This document shows positions 1 to 8,366 of a stretch of DNA of 64,000 nt, piece by piece. The DNA is taken from assembly GCF_900128955.1 (NCBI RefSeq), contig NZ_FQTY01000003.1, forward strand, positions 186,001 through 250,000, read 5' to 3'. The stretch is from Tissierella praeacuta DSM 18095 (lineage in GTDB: Bacteria > Bacillota > Clostridia > Tissierellales > Tissierellaceae). Below the pieces are notes generated by a model. The model worked only from the letters and a program-made list of their open reading frames with translations. It did not search any database and had not been told where the DNA came from. The translations under genes and the position numbers were made by a program. Position 1 is the first letter of the stretch; every line of letters starts with the position of its first letter.

Positions 1-1
1 A

Positions 2-418
2 ACCCCACAAGGAATTTGGCTTCGTGCTTCTGGAGAATATCCTGATGCTTTAGAAACAGCAGGTATTAGTCCAAGAAAAATGAAATATATTAGTTCAATA
101 GCCTGTGGAATATTATGTGGTTTGGCTGGAGCTCATCTTTCCTTAGGATATTTAACTTTGTTTACAGAAAACATGAGTGCTAATAGAGGGTTTATTGCTT
201 TAGCTGCAATAATATTTGGTAAAGCTAATCCAGTAGGTACATTTTTTGCAGCTTTATTATTTGGATTTTTCGATGCCCTAGGTATTAGATTACAAGTTGT
301 AGGAATTCCTTCTCAATTTACCCAAATGATTCCTTATATAGCAACTATATTTGCATTAATTATTGTAACTAAAAGGCAAATGGCGAAGAAAAATAAAGGT
401 AGGATAAATAATGTATAA
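2..418 (+). CDS. Nucleoside ABC transporter permease, C-terminal part
   Basis: The reading frame is open from the first bases of the window, so the gene begins upstream; the ATG at 80 is internal. The visible part is about 138 residues of a hydrophobic permease of the branched-chain amino acid/nucleoside type (BPD_transp_2). The segment GIWLRASGEYPDALETAG near the left edge matches the cytoplasmic loop that contacts the ATPase in BmpA-type purine nucleoside importers, and it is followed by several membrane segments and a basic tail. The stop codon overlaps the next gene by 8 bases and a nucleoside phosphorylase follows two genes later, so uptake of nucleosides for salvage is the likely role. 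Family assignment is good; the exact substrate is inferred. Confidence 0.85.
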   Translation, partial: TPQGIWLRASGEYPDALETAGISPRKMKYISSIACGILCGLAGAHLSLGYLTLFTENMSANRGFIALAAIIFGKANPVGTFFAALLFGFFDALGIRLQVVGIPSQFTQMIPYIATIFALIIVTKRQMAKKNKGRINNV

Positions 419-1748
419 AGTTAAAAAATATGATGTTGTAGTTATAGGTGGAGGAATAGGAGGATATTACAGTGCTAGGGTCTTAAGAAATGGGGGAAAG
501 GTCGTAGCTTTAATAGAGAAGGATAAATTAGGAGGTATTGCCCTTAGATGGGGTGCATTGCCAGTAAAGAAGATTTTAGATTCTTTTAAAGGCATAAAAA
601 AAGAACAAATAAAAGAAATTAGGGAAAATCTTATAACAAAATGGGATGATGATTTAAAGAAATTAGAAAAGAAAATTATAAACAATTTATTAGATGATGA
701 AATAGATATATACTATGGAGATGGTGAATTCATAGATTCTAAAAGATTTAAAATAGGATCTCAAATAATAGAAACCGATTATTTTATTGTGGCTACAGGA
801 ACTAAACCTGCTAGTATAAAAGATATTCCTATTGATGGAGTAAATATAATTACTCATAAAGAGGCTATAGATTTAACAAATATACCTAAGAGTATAATAA
901 TTTTAGGCGGAAATGTAGAAGGTATAGAATTTGCAGCTTTATATGCCAAGATAGGTGTAGATGTTATTGTTATAGAGAAAGAAGAAAGTATTTTACTTGG
1001 AAATGATGAAGATTTAGTATTTCCTATAGAAGAAAATCTTAAATCTTTAAATGTAAAGATTATAAAAGGCATAGGTGCTAGAAAGGCAGAAATAGGTAAA
1101 AATCGAGTTAATGTATTATTAGATGATGGAAGTATTGTTTCTGCAGAAAAGGCTTTAGTTACCTTTATGAGAACCCCAAATTTTCCAAAGGGAATTGAAA
1201 ACACCAAAATAAAAACTAGTAAAGATAGAATTATAGTTCGTGAAGATTTATTAACTGATGAAGAAAATATTTTTGCCATAGGTGATATTAATGGAATTTT
1301 AGGCATGGCTCATGTGGCTATTCAGCAGGGAATAAAAGTTTCAGATTATATATTAAGAGATATACCAGTAGATATATCCTATGAGGTTTTACCTAGAGCA
1401 GTGTTTACATTTCCAGAAATGGCTGGAGTAGGGAAACAAGAGTGGGAATTGAAAAAGGATAATACCCCATATAAACTAGGAATTGCCTATTTTAAAGATA
1501 GTTGGAGAGGTTGGGCAAAGAATATAGAAGAAGGATTTGTAAAAACCATAATAGGCTTAGATAATAAGATTTTAGGTATATGGATGGTAGGAGAGAACGT
1601 ATCAGAATATATTGGATTAATGGGGCAATTAATAAAGGAAGAAAGAACAGTAGATGAAATACTATCTAATTTAATCATTCATCCTAGTTTAACGGAAACC
1701 ATATTAGAAGCTTTACTGCAATCAAAAAATGAGAAGGTGATAGGATGA
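411..1748 (+). CDS. Dihydrolipoamide-dehydrogenase-like flavoprotein lacking the redox disulfide
   Basis: A 445-residue member of the pyridine nucleotide-disulfide oxidoreductase family. An FAD-binding GGGIGG motif sits near residue 12, a second Rossmann motif (ILGGNVEGIEFAALYAKIG) near residue 165, an ATGTKP segment and an FAD-closing IFAIGDI motif near 288, followed by the dimerisation domain with an HPSLTE segment resembling the active-site His-Glu region. The usual disulfide motif (GGTCxNxGCIPSK) reads GGIALRWGALPVK here, so both redox cysteines are alanine. It cannot work by the classical dithiol mechanism and may be a diaphorase or another NAD(P)H oxidoreductase. It overlaps the permease by 8 bases and the phosphorylase by 4 bases (ATGA), which indicates one operon. 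The physiological substrate is unknown. Confidence 0.8.
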   Translation: MYKVKKYDVVVIGGGIGGYYSARVLRNGGKVVALIEKDKLGGIALRWGALPVKKILDSFKGIKKEQIKEIRENLITKWDDDLKKLEKKIINNLLDDEIDIYYGDGEFIDSKRFKIGSQIIETDYFIVATGTKPASIKDIPIDGVNIITHKEAIDLTNIPKSIIILGGNVEGIEFAALYAKIGVDVIVIEKEESILLGNDEDLVFPIEENLKSLNVKIIKGIGARKAEIGKNRVNVLLDDGSIVSAEKALVTFMRTPNFPKGIENTKIKTSKDRIIVREDLLTDEENIFAIGDINGILGMAHVAIQQGIKVSDYILRDIPVDISYEVLPRAVFTFPEMAGVGKQEWELKKDNTPYKLGIAYFKDSWRGWAKNIEEGFVKTIIGLDNKILGIWMVGENVSEYIGLMGQLIKEERTVDEILSNLIIHPSLTETILEALLQSKNEKVIG

Positions 1749-2482
1749 AACAGCCTCATATATTATGTGAAGAAAAAGATATATCAGAGTACGTAATACT
1801 CCCAGGAGATCCAGCTAGGGTATTGAGAGTTGGAGAATTCTTAGATTCTTATGAAGAAATAGCATATAATAGAGAATTTAGAACAATAAGGGGATATTAC
1901 AAAGGTGTACCTATAACAATTACTTCTACTGGAATAGGAGGTCCATCTGCTGCAATAGCTATAGAGGAATTGATATCTTGTGGAGCAAGATATCTCATTA
2001 GAATTGGGTCAGCAGGTGCAGTTCAACCAAATATTAGGCTGGGAGATCTAGTTATTTGTTCAGCAGCTGTGAGAGAAGATGGGACTACCAATATGTATGT
2101 TTCACCAAATTATCCTGCAGTATCAGATATTAAATTTACAAATTTAATTATAAATACATGTGAAGAATTAAAATATAGATATCATTGTGGATTAGTTAGA
2201 TCTCATGATTCATTCTATATTGATGAAGAAAATCAAATCATGGAGAAATGGAGTAAGAAAAACGTATTAGCATCAGATATGGAAACTGCATCCTTATTTG
2301 TGTTGGGACAAATTAGAGGCGTAAAAGTTGCTAGTATATTAAACAATGTAGTGGAGTATAAATCTGATACAAAGAAAGGTATAGTAGATTATGCTATGGA
2401 AAGCATAGGTACAGTAGAAGGAGAGAGAAGGGAAATTATTTTAGCATTAGAATCTTTAAAAAAACTTTATGATCAAAGATAA
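1745..2482 (+). CDS. Nucleoside phosphorylase (uridine phosphorylase-like)
   Basis: A 245-residue protein of the PNP/UDP phosphorylase family that cleaves nucleosides with phosphate to a free base and ribose-1-phosphate. The N-terminal LPGDPARV phosphate-binding segment, TSTGIGGPSAAIAIEEL and RIGSAGA segments, and the ASDMETASLF ribose-binding motif are all present. Length is normal for the trimeric/hexameric uridine phosphorylase group (about 250). The start ATG overlaps the stop of the preceding gene and is preceded by GAGAAGGTG. With the upstream permease it makes a nucleoside uptake and salvage unit. Preference for uridine rather than purine nucleosides is inferred from overall similarity and is less certain than the family. 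Confidence 0.88.
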   Translation: MKQPHILCEEKDISEYVILPGDPARVLRVGEFLDSYEEIAYNREFRTIRGYYKGVPITITSTGIGGPSAAIAIEELISCGARYLIRIGSAGAVQPNIRLGDLVICSAAVREDGTTNMYVSPNYPAVSDIKFTNLIINTCEELKYRYHCGLVRSHDSFYIDEENQIMEKWSKKNVLASDMETASLFVLGQIRGVKVASILNNVVEYKSDTKKGIVDYAMESIGTVEGERREIILALESLKKLYDQR

Positions 2483-2498
2483 ATTTTTAAATCTGCAG

Positions 2499-2527
2499 AG
2501 GCTGTCCTTTTCTATGGACAGCTTTAA
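2499..2527 (+). terminator. Rho-independent terminator after the phosphorylase
   Basis: A 7-bp perfect stem, GCTGTCC at 2501-2507 and GGACAGC at 2516-2522, extended by a G-U pair, is followed by a short T stretch. It ends the nucleoside operon. Confidence 0.65.
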
Positions 2528-2555
2528 TGTTAATATATAACTATCTATAGGAAAG

Positions 2556-3070
2556 GAATGATTTGTGTTGTAAATAATGAAGGTGATATCATAATTAGAG
2601 ATGGAGAAAGAATATTACTAGAAATAATAAAAAAACAGATATCAAGAGTGTTAGATTAGAAAAAAACTAACTTTAGATTTGGGAACAGGGGTATTTAATA
2701 AGAAACAAGGATTTATAAAATTAAAAGGGAAAATAGAAAGATATCATTTAGAAAAGAAATCAATTTCCATCACGTTTATAGATGTAGATAAATTAGAGAA
2801 TATCAATGATAAATTTGGACATTGTGAAGGTGATAGATTAATTAATATTATAGCTACTATTATAAAAAATATAAGAAAAGAAGATTTTGTATATAGGTAC
2901 GGTGGAGGTTAATTTATAATGGTTTTTAAAAATGCTAATATAAAAGAAGCAAAAGAAATATGGAAGTCTTAGGCTAAGAGAATTAATAGAGTATGTGGAT
3001 AAAGATATGTATGAAGAAAATAATTGGTTGTTAAGAATATTTGAGTTGATTAGATATGTGACCTTATAGT
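2556..3070 (+). pseudogene. Decayed diguanylate cyclase (GGDEF) gene
   Basis: Translating 2558-2659 gives a short piece ending in a stop (MICVVNNEGDIIIRDGERIL and on), and after a shift of frame 2667-3070 gives an unmistakable GGDEF domain: LTLDLGTGVFNKK, then ITFIDVDKLENINDKFGH with the family's metal-binding Asp region, then RYGG. At the signature itself the Asp codon has become Gly (GGT) and the Glu codon has become TAA at 2910-2912; the frame then continues FIMVFKNANIKEAKEIW before another stop. The upstream sensory part is missing or unrecognisable. A c-di-GMP synthase is therefore inactive here. The family call is secure; the original left end is not known. Confidence 0.75.
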
Positions 3071-3071
3071 T

Positions 3072-3108
3072 AAAAAATCTTCTTAATATTAGGAGAAGGA
3101 GATTTTTT
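3072..3108 (+). terminator. Probable terminator hairpin before the defence island
   Basis: AAAAAATCTTCTT (3072-3084) pairs with AAGGAGATTTTTT (3096-3108) with one G-U pair, ending in six T residues. It separates the GGDEF remnant from the defence genes. The descending arm contains an AGGAGAAGGAG stretch that could also act as a ribosome binding site for the small frame at 3107. Confidence 0.5.
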
Positions 3109-3200
3109 GATAGTAGAAGAATTTAGAAAAAAGAAGGACTTTAGTCTTATTTGTCGAATATATAAAGGTAAAGATGTAATGACTGGAGGGACTATAATCA

Positions 3201-6200
3201 ATGGAAATAATAGATAATATTCAGAGTTTACTAGGGGATAATCTTAAAAAAACAATTAACAAAGGTGATAAATTATCTATTGTAGCATCTTGCTTTTCTA
3301 TATATGCTTATGAATCTCTAAAGAAAGAGCTTGAAGGAATAGATGAACTTAAGTTTGTTTTTAATTCTCCTACATTTATTAAAGATAAGATAGATAAAGA
3401 AAAAAGAGAATTTTATATACCTAAGTTAAATAGAGAAAGAAGTCTATATGGAACTGAATTTGAAATAAAGTTAAAAAATGAATTGACACAAAAAGCTATT
3501 GCTAAGGAATGTAGTGATTGGATAAAAAGAAAAGTAACATTCAAATCAAATAAAACTAATGCAGGATTGCAAGGATTCATTAATATAGAGAGTAATGAGC
3601 CTAAATGTACATATACTCAAATTAATGGATTTACTACCGTTGACCTAGGATATGAAAAAGGTAATAATCTTTCAAATATAGCTATAAAATCGGAGGATTA
3701 TTCAATTACAAAAACATATTTTACCTTATTTGAACAACTATGGAATGATAGAGATAAGCTAGAAGATATAACTAATGAAGTAGTAGATTATATTACAACT
3801 GTCTATAATGAAAATTCACCAGAGTTCATATATTTTGTTATTCTCTATAATATATTCAATGAATTTCTTGAAGATATTACAGAAGATATATTACCAAATG
3901 AATCTACAGGATTTAAAGAAACAGAAATATGGAAAAGACTATATAATTTTCAAAGGGATGCAGTTATAGGTATAATAAATAAGCTTGAAAAATACAATGG
4001 ATGTATTCTTGCAGATAGTGTGGGACTTGGAAAGACTTTTACGGCACTAGGGGTAATCAAATACTATGAACTAAGAAATAAATCTGTATTAGTTCTTTGT
4101 CCAAAAAAACTATCTGAAAACTGGAACACCTATAGAGAAAATTATACAAATAATATATTAGCTAAAGATAGGTTTAACTATGATGTATTATATCATACAG
4201 ATTTATCTAGGGAGAATGGCTATAGTAATGGTATAAATTTGGGAAGATTAAATTGGTCAAATTATGATTTGATAGTAATCGATGAATCACATAACTTTAG
4301 AAACAACGACCCTTATAAAAACAAACAAACTAGATATCAGCGATTAATGAATGATGTAATAAGGCCAGGAGTAAAGACTAGTGTGCTTATGCTCTCTGCT
4401 ACACCAGTAAATAATAAATTTACAGATTTAAGAAATCAGTTAGCATTAGCTTATGAAGGCAATACATCAAATATAAATGCAAAACTAAATACAGAGCGAG
4501 GAATAGAAGATATTTTTAGAAGAACTCAGTTAAATTTTAACAAATGGTCGAAGTTGCCAAATGATGAAAGGACAACAGAAAGATTACTTCAAATGTTAGA
4601 TTTTGATTTCTTTGAACTATTGGATAGCCTTACCATTGCCAGGTCACGTAAACATATTCAAAGATACTATAATGTTGAAGAAATAGGCAAGTTTCCAACT
4701 AGACTAAAACCAATTTCTCATTTCTGCAAATTGACAGATAGAAAAGATGTAATTAATTATAATGATATATTTAATGAACTAACTAAGTTGAATTTAAGTA
4801 TATATGCACCGTTTAATTATATATTGGCAAGTAGACTAAATTTCTATGAGAATATTTATGACACCGTAGTAAGAGGGGGGATAGGTAGTTTAAGACAGGC
4901 AGATAGAGAACGAAGTCTACAGACTTTAATGAGAATAAATTTATTAAAAAGACTTGAAAGCTCAGTAGATGCCTTTAGAATAACTTTGTCTAAGATGTTA
5001 AGTAATATTGAAAATACAATAGAGGATATAGATAAATTTGACTTACATATCTCAAATTGGTTTGTAAATCAAAATGAAATAAATAACATTAATTTAGATG
5101 AAGATGATTGGCTAGACGATGATTATAGCATAGGAAGTACTGTAAAGATAAATTTGGCAGATATAGATAGAATTTCATGGCGAGAAGACTTAGAAAGCGA
5201 TAGAAATGTAATAACTTCACTATTGGAAGAAATGGAAAAAATAACAGCAGACCATGATACTAAACTTAAAACATTAGAAAAGATAATAGATGAAAAAATA
5301 TATAGACAAATGAATTCTGGAAATAAAAAAGTCATCATATTTACAGCCTTTGCAGATACTGCAGATTATTTATATGAACATATATCAAAGTTTGCTAAGG
5401 GAAATTATAACTTAGAAACAGCAAAAGTAGTAGGCTCCGATGCAAATAAAACTACATTAAAAATTAAAAATGATTTGCATACAATTCTTACTTGTTTTTC
5501 ACCAATATCTAAGGAAAAACATTTGACTATGCCAGATATCAAAGGTGAAATAGATATACTAATAGCCACTGATTGTATTTCTGAAGGTCAAAACCTTCAG
5601 GACTGTGATTATTTAATAAATTATGACATACATTGGAATCCAGTAAGGATAACTCAAAGATTTGGGCGAATAGATCGTATCAGATCAAAAAATGAAACCA
5701 TTCAACTTGTAAACTTTTGGCCAGATATGACCCTTGATGAATATATAAAGCTTAAGGAAAGAGTAGAAAATAGAATGATAATAGTAGATGTAACTGCTAC
5801 AGGAGATGATAATTATCTTTCAAATAAATCTACAGATTTAGAATATAGGAAGGATCAACTAAAGAGATTACAAGAGGAAGTATTGGATTTAGAAGATATA
5901 AATACAGGAGTATCTATAACAGATTTAGGGCTAAATGATTTTAGAATGGATTTAGTAAGCTATGTAAAGGAGAATGGAGATTTAGATAAAGTTCCCAATG
6001 GTTTACACACTGTGATTAAATCTGATGAAGAAAAAGGTATTTTACCAGGGACAATCTATGTATTAAAAAACATAAATGATGAACTAGATAAAAATAAACG
6101 AAATATGATATATCCTTTTTATCTAGTTTATATGAAGTATAATGGGGAAGTTTATTTAGAACATTTAAAGGTGAAAAAGATACTAGATATCCTAAGAACT

Positions 6201-6443
6201 GGATGTAAAGGAAAGAATAAACCTGTAAAAGAAGCATATCTAGAGTTTAATAAAGAAACGAAAGATGGCAGAAAAATGGACAAGTACTCTAGATTATTAG
6301 AAGATACCATAAGAAGTATAGTAGATGTAAATGAAGATAGCGATATAGATAGCTTGTTTTCAGCTGGTGGAACAACAGCATTACTAGAAAATATAAAAGG
6401 TCTAGATGATTTTGAACTAATTTCCTTTGTAATCATAAGGTAG
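3201..6443 (+). CDS. SNF2-type helicase of the defence island
   Basis: A 1080-residue superfamily 2 helicase. After a roughly 240-residue N-terminal region, the SNF2 motor shows Walker A (ADSVGLGKTFTAL, near residue 271), a DESH box in VVIDESHNF form (VIDESH near 361), LSATP near 398, then a large insert and the C-terminal motor with ATDCISEGQNLQDCD and the arginine-finger motif QRFGRIDRIRS near 820. Helicases with this layout often carry a phospholipase D-like N-terminal domain; I cannot see an intact HxK motif here, so that domain is either degenerate or absent. It is followed directly by DUF4391 and then by a nuclease and type III R-M genes. A role in DNA translocation during anti-phage defence is inferred from family and context. 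The start is the ATG behind GGAGGG. Confidence 0.82.
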   Translation: MEIIDNIQSLLGDNLKKTINKGDKLSIVASCFSIYAYESLKKELEGIDELKFVFNSPTFIKDKIDKEKREFYIPKLNRERSLYGTEFEIKLKNELTQKAIAKECSDWIKRKVTFKSNKTNAGLQGFINIESNEPKCTYTQINGFTTVDLGYEKGNNLSNIAIKSEDYSITKTYFTLFEQLWNDRDKLEDITNEVVDYITTVYNENSPEFIYFVILYNIFNEFLEDITEDILPNESTGFKETEIWKRLYNFQRDAVIGIINKLEKYNGCILADSVGLGKTFTALGVIKYYELRNKSVLVLCPKKLSENWNTYRENYTNNILAKDRFNYDVLYHTDLSRENGYSNGINLGRLNWSNYDLIVIDESHNFRNNDPYKNKQTRYQRLMNDVIRPGVKTSVLMLSATPVNNKFTDLRNQLALAYEGNTSNINAKLNTERGIEDIFRRTQLNFNKWSKLPNDERTTERLLQMLDFDFFELLDSLTIARSRKHIQRYYNVEEIGKFPTRLKPISHFCKLTDRKDVINYNDIFNELTKLNLSIYAPFNYILASRLNFYENIYDTVVRGGIGSLRQADRERSLQTLMRINLLKRLESSVDAFRITLSKMLSNIENTIEDIDKFDLHISNWFVNQNEINNINLDEDDWLDDDYSIGSTVKINLADIDRISWREDLESDRNVITSLLEEMEKITADHDTKLKTLEKIIDEKIYRQMNSGNKKVIIFTAFADTADYLYEHISKFAKGNYNLETAKVVGSDANKTTLKIKNDLHTILTCFSPISKEKHLTMPDIKGEIDILIATDCISEGQNLQDCDYLINYDIHWNPVRITQRFGRIDRIRSKNETIQLVNFWPDMTLDEYIKLKERVENRMIIVDVTATGDDNYLSNKSTDLEYRKDQLKRLQEEVLDLEDINTGVSITDLGLNDFRMDLVSYVKENGDLDKVPNGLHTVIKSDEEKGILPGTIYVLKNINDELDKNKRNMIYPFYLVYMKYNGEVYLEHLKVKKILDILRTGCKGKNKPVKEAYLEFNKETKDGRKMDKYSRLLEDTIRSIVDVNEDSDIDSLFSAGGTTALLENIKGLDDFELISFVIIR

Positions 6444-6452
6444 GTGGAAAAA

Positions 6453-7109
6453 ATGTTAAATTTACCAGAGAGAACATATTTAGGAAGAAAGATTCCTAAG
6501 AATAAATTCTATAGTAAGATTAATGCAGATAGTAAATTAGAATCCAAGTTTATTAAGGAAGTAGATAATATTATTTGGAAATACAAACTATCAGAAGAAA
6601 CAACAAATTTAGAATCAACAACTGAGGTTGAAGAAATTCAAATATTTGAAATATCTTTAAAGACTCAAGATCTATCAAAGGAAGTACTTGAAAATATAGA
6701 TAGAGTCATACCATATCCAATATTATTTATTCTAAGATATGAAGATAAAATAAAACTCTCCATAGGATATAAAGAAAGAAATAAAACTGATGAAAATAAA
6801 ATGGTAATACATTCTTATTATGAATCAAACTGGCTCAAAGAAGATGAACTAAAAATAGATATACTCTTAGGTTTAACTCTAAAGGATGTTTATGACAATA
6901 TTATTAGACAACTAATACCCATAGAAAGTAGTAGGGATGATAATATTGAAGATGTAATCCAATTAAATGAAAATATAGAGAAATTAAAAAAGGAAATAGA
7001 TAGACTAGAGAAAAAAAGAAATAGTGAAAAACAATTTAATAAAAAGGTAGATATAAATAGAGAGCTACGGATGAAAGTTAAGGAATTAGATAGTTTGATT
7101 AATAGATAG
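6453..7109 (+). CDS. DUF4391 protein
   Basis: About 218 residues. The N-terminal LPERTYLGRKIPKNKFY is typical of DUF4391 proteins, which are small proteins usually found beside a helicase and restriction-modification genes. A GTG at 6444 directly after the helicase stop is an alternative start, but the ATG at 6453 has a better-placed AGGTAGG and matches the family's usual N-terminus. Residues from about 165 to the end form a charged, lysine/glutamate-rich coiled coil (NIEKLKKEIDRLEKKRN). No catalytic motif is visible. The gap to the helicase is 9 bases, so the two are co-translated; it is probably a partner of the helicase. Function unknown. Confidence 0.75.
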   Translation: MLNLPERTYLGRKIPKNKFYSKINADSKLESKFIKEVDNIIWKYKLSEETTNLESTTEVEEIQIFEISLKTQDLSKEVLENIDRVIPYPILFILRYEDKIKLSIGYKERNKTDENKMVIHSYYESNWLKEDELKIDILLGLTLKDVYDNIIRQLIPIESSRDDNIEDVIQLNENIEKLKKEIDRLEKKRNSEKQFNKKVDINRELRMKVKELDSLINR

Positions 7110-7116
7110 GAGGACG

Positions 7117-8127
7117 ATGATGGATACTATTGACAATAGAAATATTATTGTTGAAATAAGGAATCTTATTTTAAAATCAAGAGAAAATATTGCCAGAGAA
7201 ATTAATAGAGAACTGTTAACAACATATTGGAATGTAGGTAGAATAATTGTTGAAAATGAACAAGATGGATTTATAAAGGCAGAATACGGGAAAGAGCTAT
7301 TAAAACGACTTTCAAAAGAACTAACAAAAGAACTAGGAAAAGGATTTTCAGTATCAAACTTACAATATATGAGGAGGTTTTATCAAACTTATCAAATTCA
7401 ACAGACAGTGTCTGTTAAATTAAGTTGGTCACATTATTGTGAATTATTAAGTGTTTCTGATGAAGCAGCAAGAAGCTTTTATGAAAAAGAGGCAGTTAAT
7501 TCCAACTGGTCTGTCCGTGAATTAAAAAGGCAAATAGATTCATCTTTATTTGAAAGATTGTTGCTATCAAAAGGAAATACAAATAAAGAAAAAGTACTAG
7601 AATTAGCTACCAAAGGAATAACATTTTCAACTCCAAATGATATCATGAAAGATCCTTATGTTTTTGAGTTTTTAGGATTACCAGAGGACAAGCCAATTTT
7701 AGAAAAAGATTTAGAAAAAGCATTGATAGAAAAACTAGAAAATTTTCTGCTTGAATTAGGCAGAGGGTTTATGTATGTAGGTTCACAACAAAGAATTACG
7801 GTAGGAAACACCCATTATTATATTGATATGGTTTTTTACAATAAAATCCTTAGAGCCTATGTATTGATTGATTTAAAAATTGGTAGGCTAAAGCCAGAAC
7901 ACATAGGACAGATGAATATGTATGTTAATTATTATGCAGCAGAAGTCAGTGATGATGAGGACAATAAACCAATAGGAATAGTTTTATGTGCAGATAATTC
8001 AGAAGTAGTTGCAGAATATGCATTAGGTGGACTTGAAAATAATATTTTCGCTTCAAAATATGTTTATTACTTACCAGATAAGGAAGAACTCATCAATCAA
8101 GTAGAAGATGTTATGAAAAACTTATGA
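7117..8127 (+). CDS. DUF1016 (YhcG-type) PD-(D/E)XK nuclease
   Basis: A 336-residue protein with the two-part architecture of YhcG: an N-terminal DUF1016_N region (about residues 10-150, with TYWNVGRIIVE and SNLQYMRRFYQTY) and a C-terminal PD-(D/E)XK nuclease domain. Catalytic residues read as Asp237 (HYYIDMVFYN) and Asp252-x-Lys254 (VLIDLKIG), and the helix after it carries the family's GQMNMYVNYY. It starts 8 bases after DUF4391, behind AGGAGG. Members are common in defence islands and have been linked to nuclease activity on DNA; the target here is unknown. A different DUF1016 gene would normally stand alone, so its insertion inside an R-M locus is notable. Confidence 0.85.
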   Translation: MMDTIDNRNIIVEIRNLILKSRENIAREINRELLTTYWNVGRIIVENEQDGFIKAEYGKELLKRLSKELTKELGKGFSVSNLQYMRRFYQTYQIQQTVSVKLSWSHYCELLSVSDEAARSFYEKEAVNSNWSVRELKRQIDSSLFERLLLSKGNTNKEKVLELATKGITFSTPNDIMKDPYVFEFLGLPEDKPILEKDLEKALIEKLENFLLELGRGFMYVGSQQRITVGNTHYYIDMVFYNKILRAYVLIDLKIGRLKPEHIGQMNMYVNYYAAEVSDDEDNKPIGIVLCADNSEVVAEYALGGLENNIFASKYVYYLPDKEELINQVEDVMKNL

Positions 8128-8154
8128 TCATTTAAGAATATATTGTATATTTCC

Positions 8155-8178
8155 AGTATGTGCATTTTTGCACATACT
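8155..8178. repeat. Perfect hairpin in the gap between nuclease and AIPR gene
   Basis: AGTATGTGCA (8155-8164) and TGCACATACT (8169-8178) form a 10-bp perfect stem with a four-T loop. It is not followed by a T run on the plus strand, so it is a weak terminator candidate at best; it could be an operator or RNA-processing site. Confidence 0.45.
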
Positions 8179-8194
8179 TATAAAGAGGACGAAG

Positions 8195-8230
8195 ATGATG
8201 GATAAATTAAATAAAGAGTCTATAAATTAA
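8195..8230 (+). pseudogene. Tiny mod-like 5' remnant
   Basis: Behind GAGGACG a frame reads MMDKLNKESIN and stops. It resembles the start of the intact methyltransferase gene at 10135 (MDKLNMKSKD). The following bases up to about 8310 also read as a broken peptide (GSFRRLVNYFGYFGQVVYI). I take the 8195-8310 interval as gene debris, perhaps from an earlier arrangement of the locus. Low certainty because the match is very short. Confidence 0.3.
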
Positions 8231-8366
8231 TGATATAGGAAGTTTTAGAAGATTAGTTAACTATTTTGGGTATTTTGGACAAGTTGTATATATTTAATTT
8301 TACTAAGATTCAGGGAAGTTTAAAGGATAATTTCTATAGAAAAGATAATTTGCTTGGAGGGTTATT

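Noticed and set aside
854-1306. 150-codon open frame on the minus strand inside the flavoprotein gene
   Set aside because: Exactly antisense to a well-conserved gene, no ribosome binding site, composition typical of a shadow frame.
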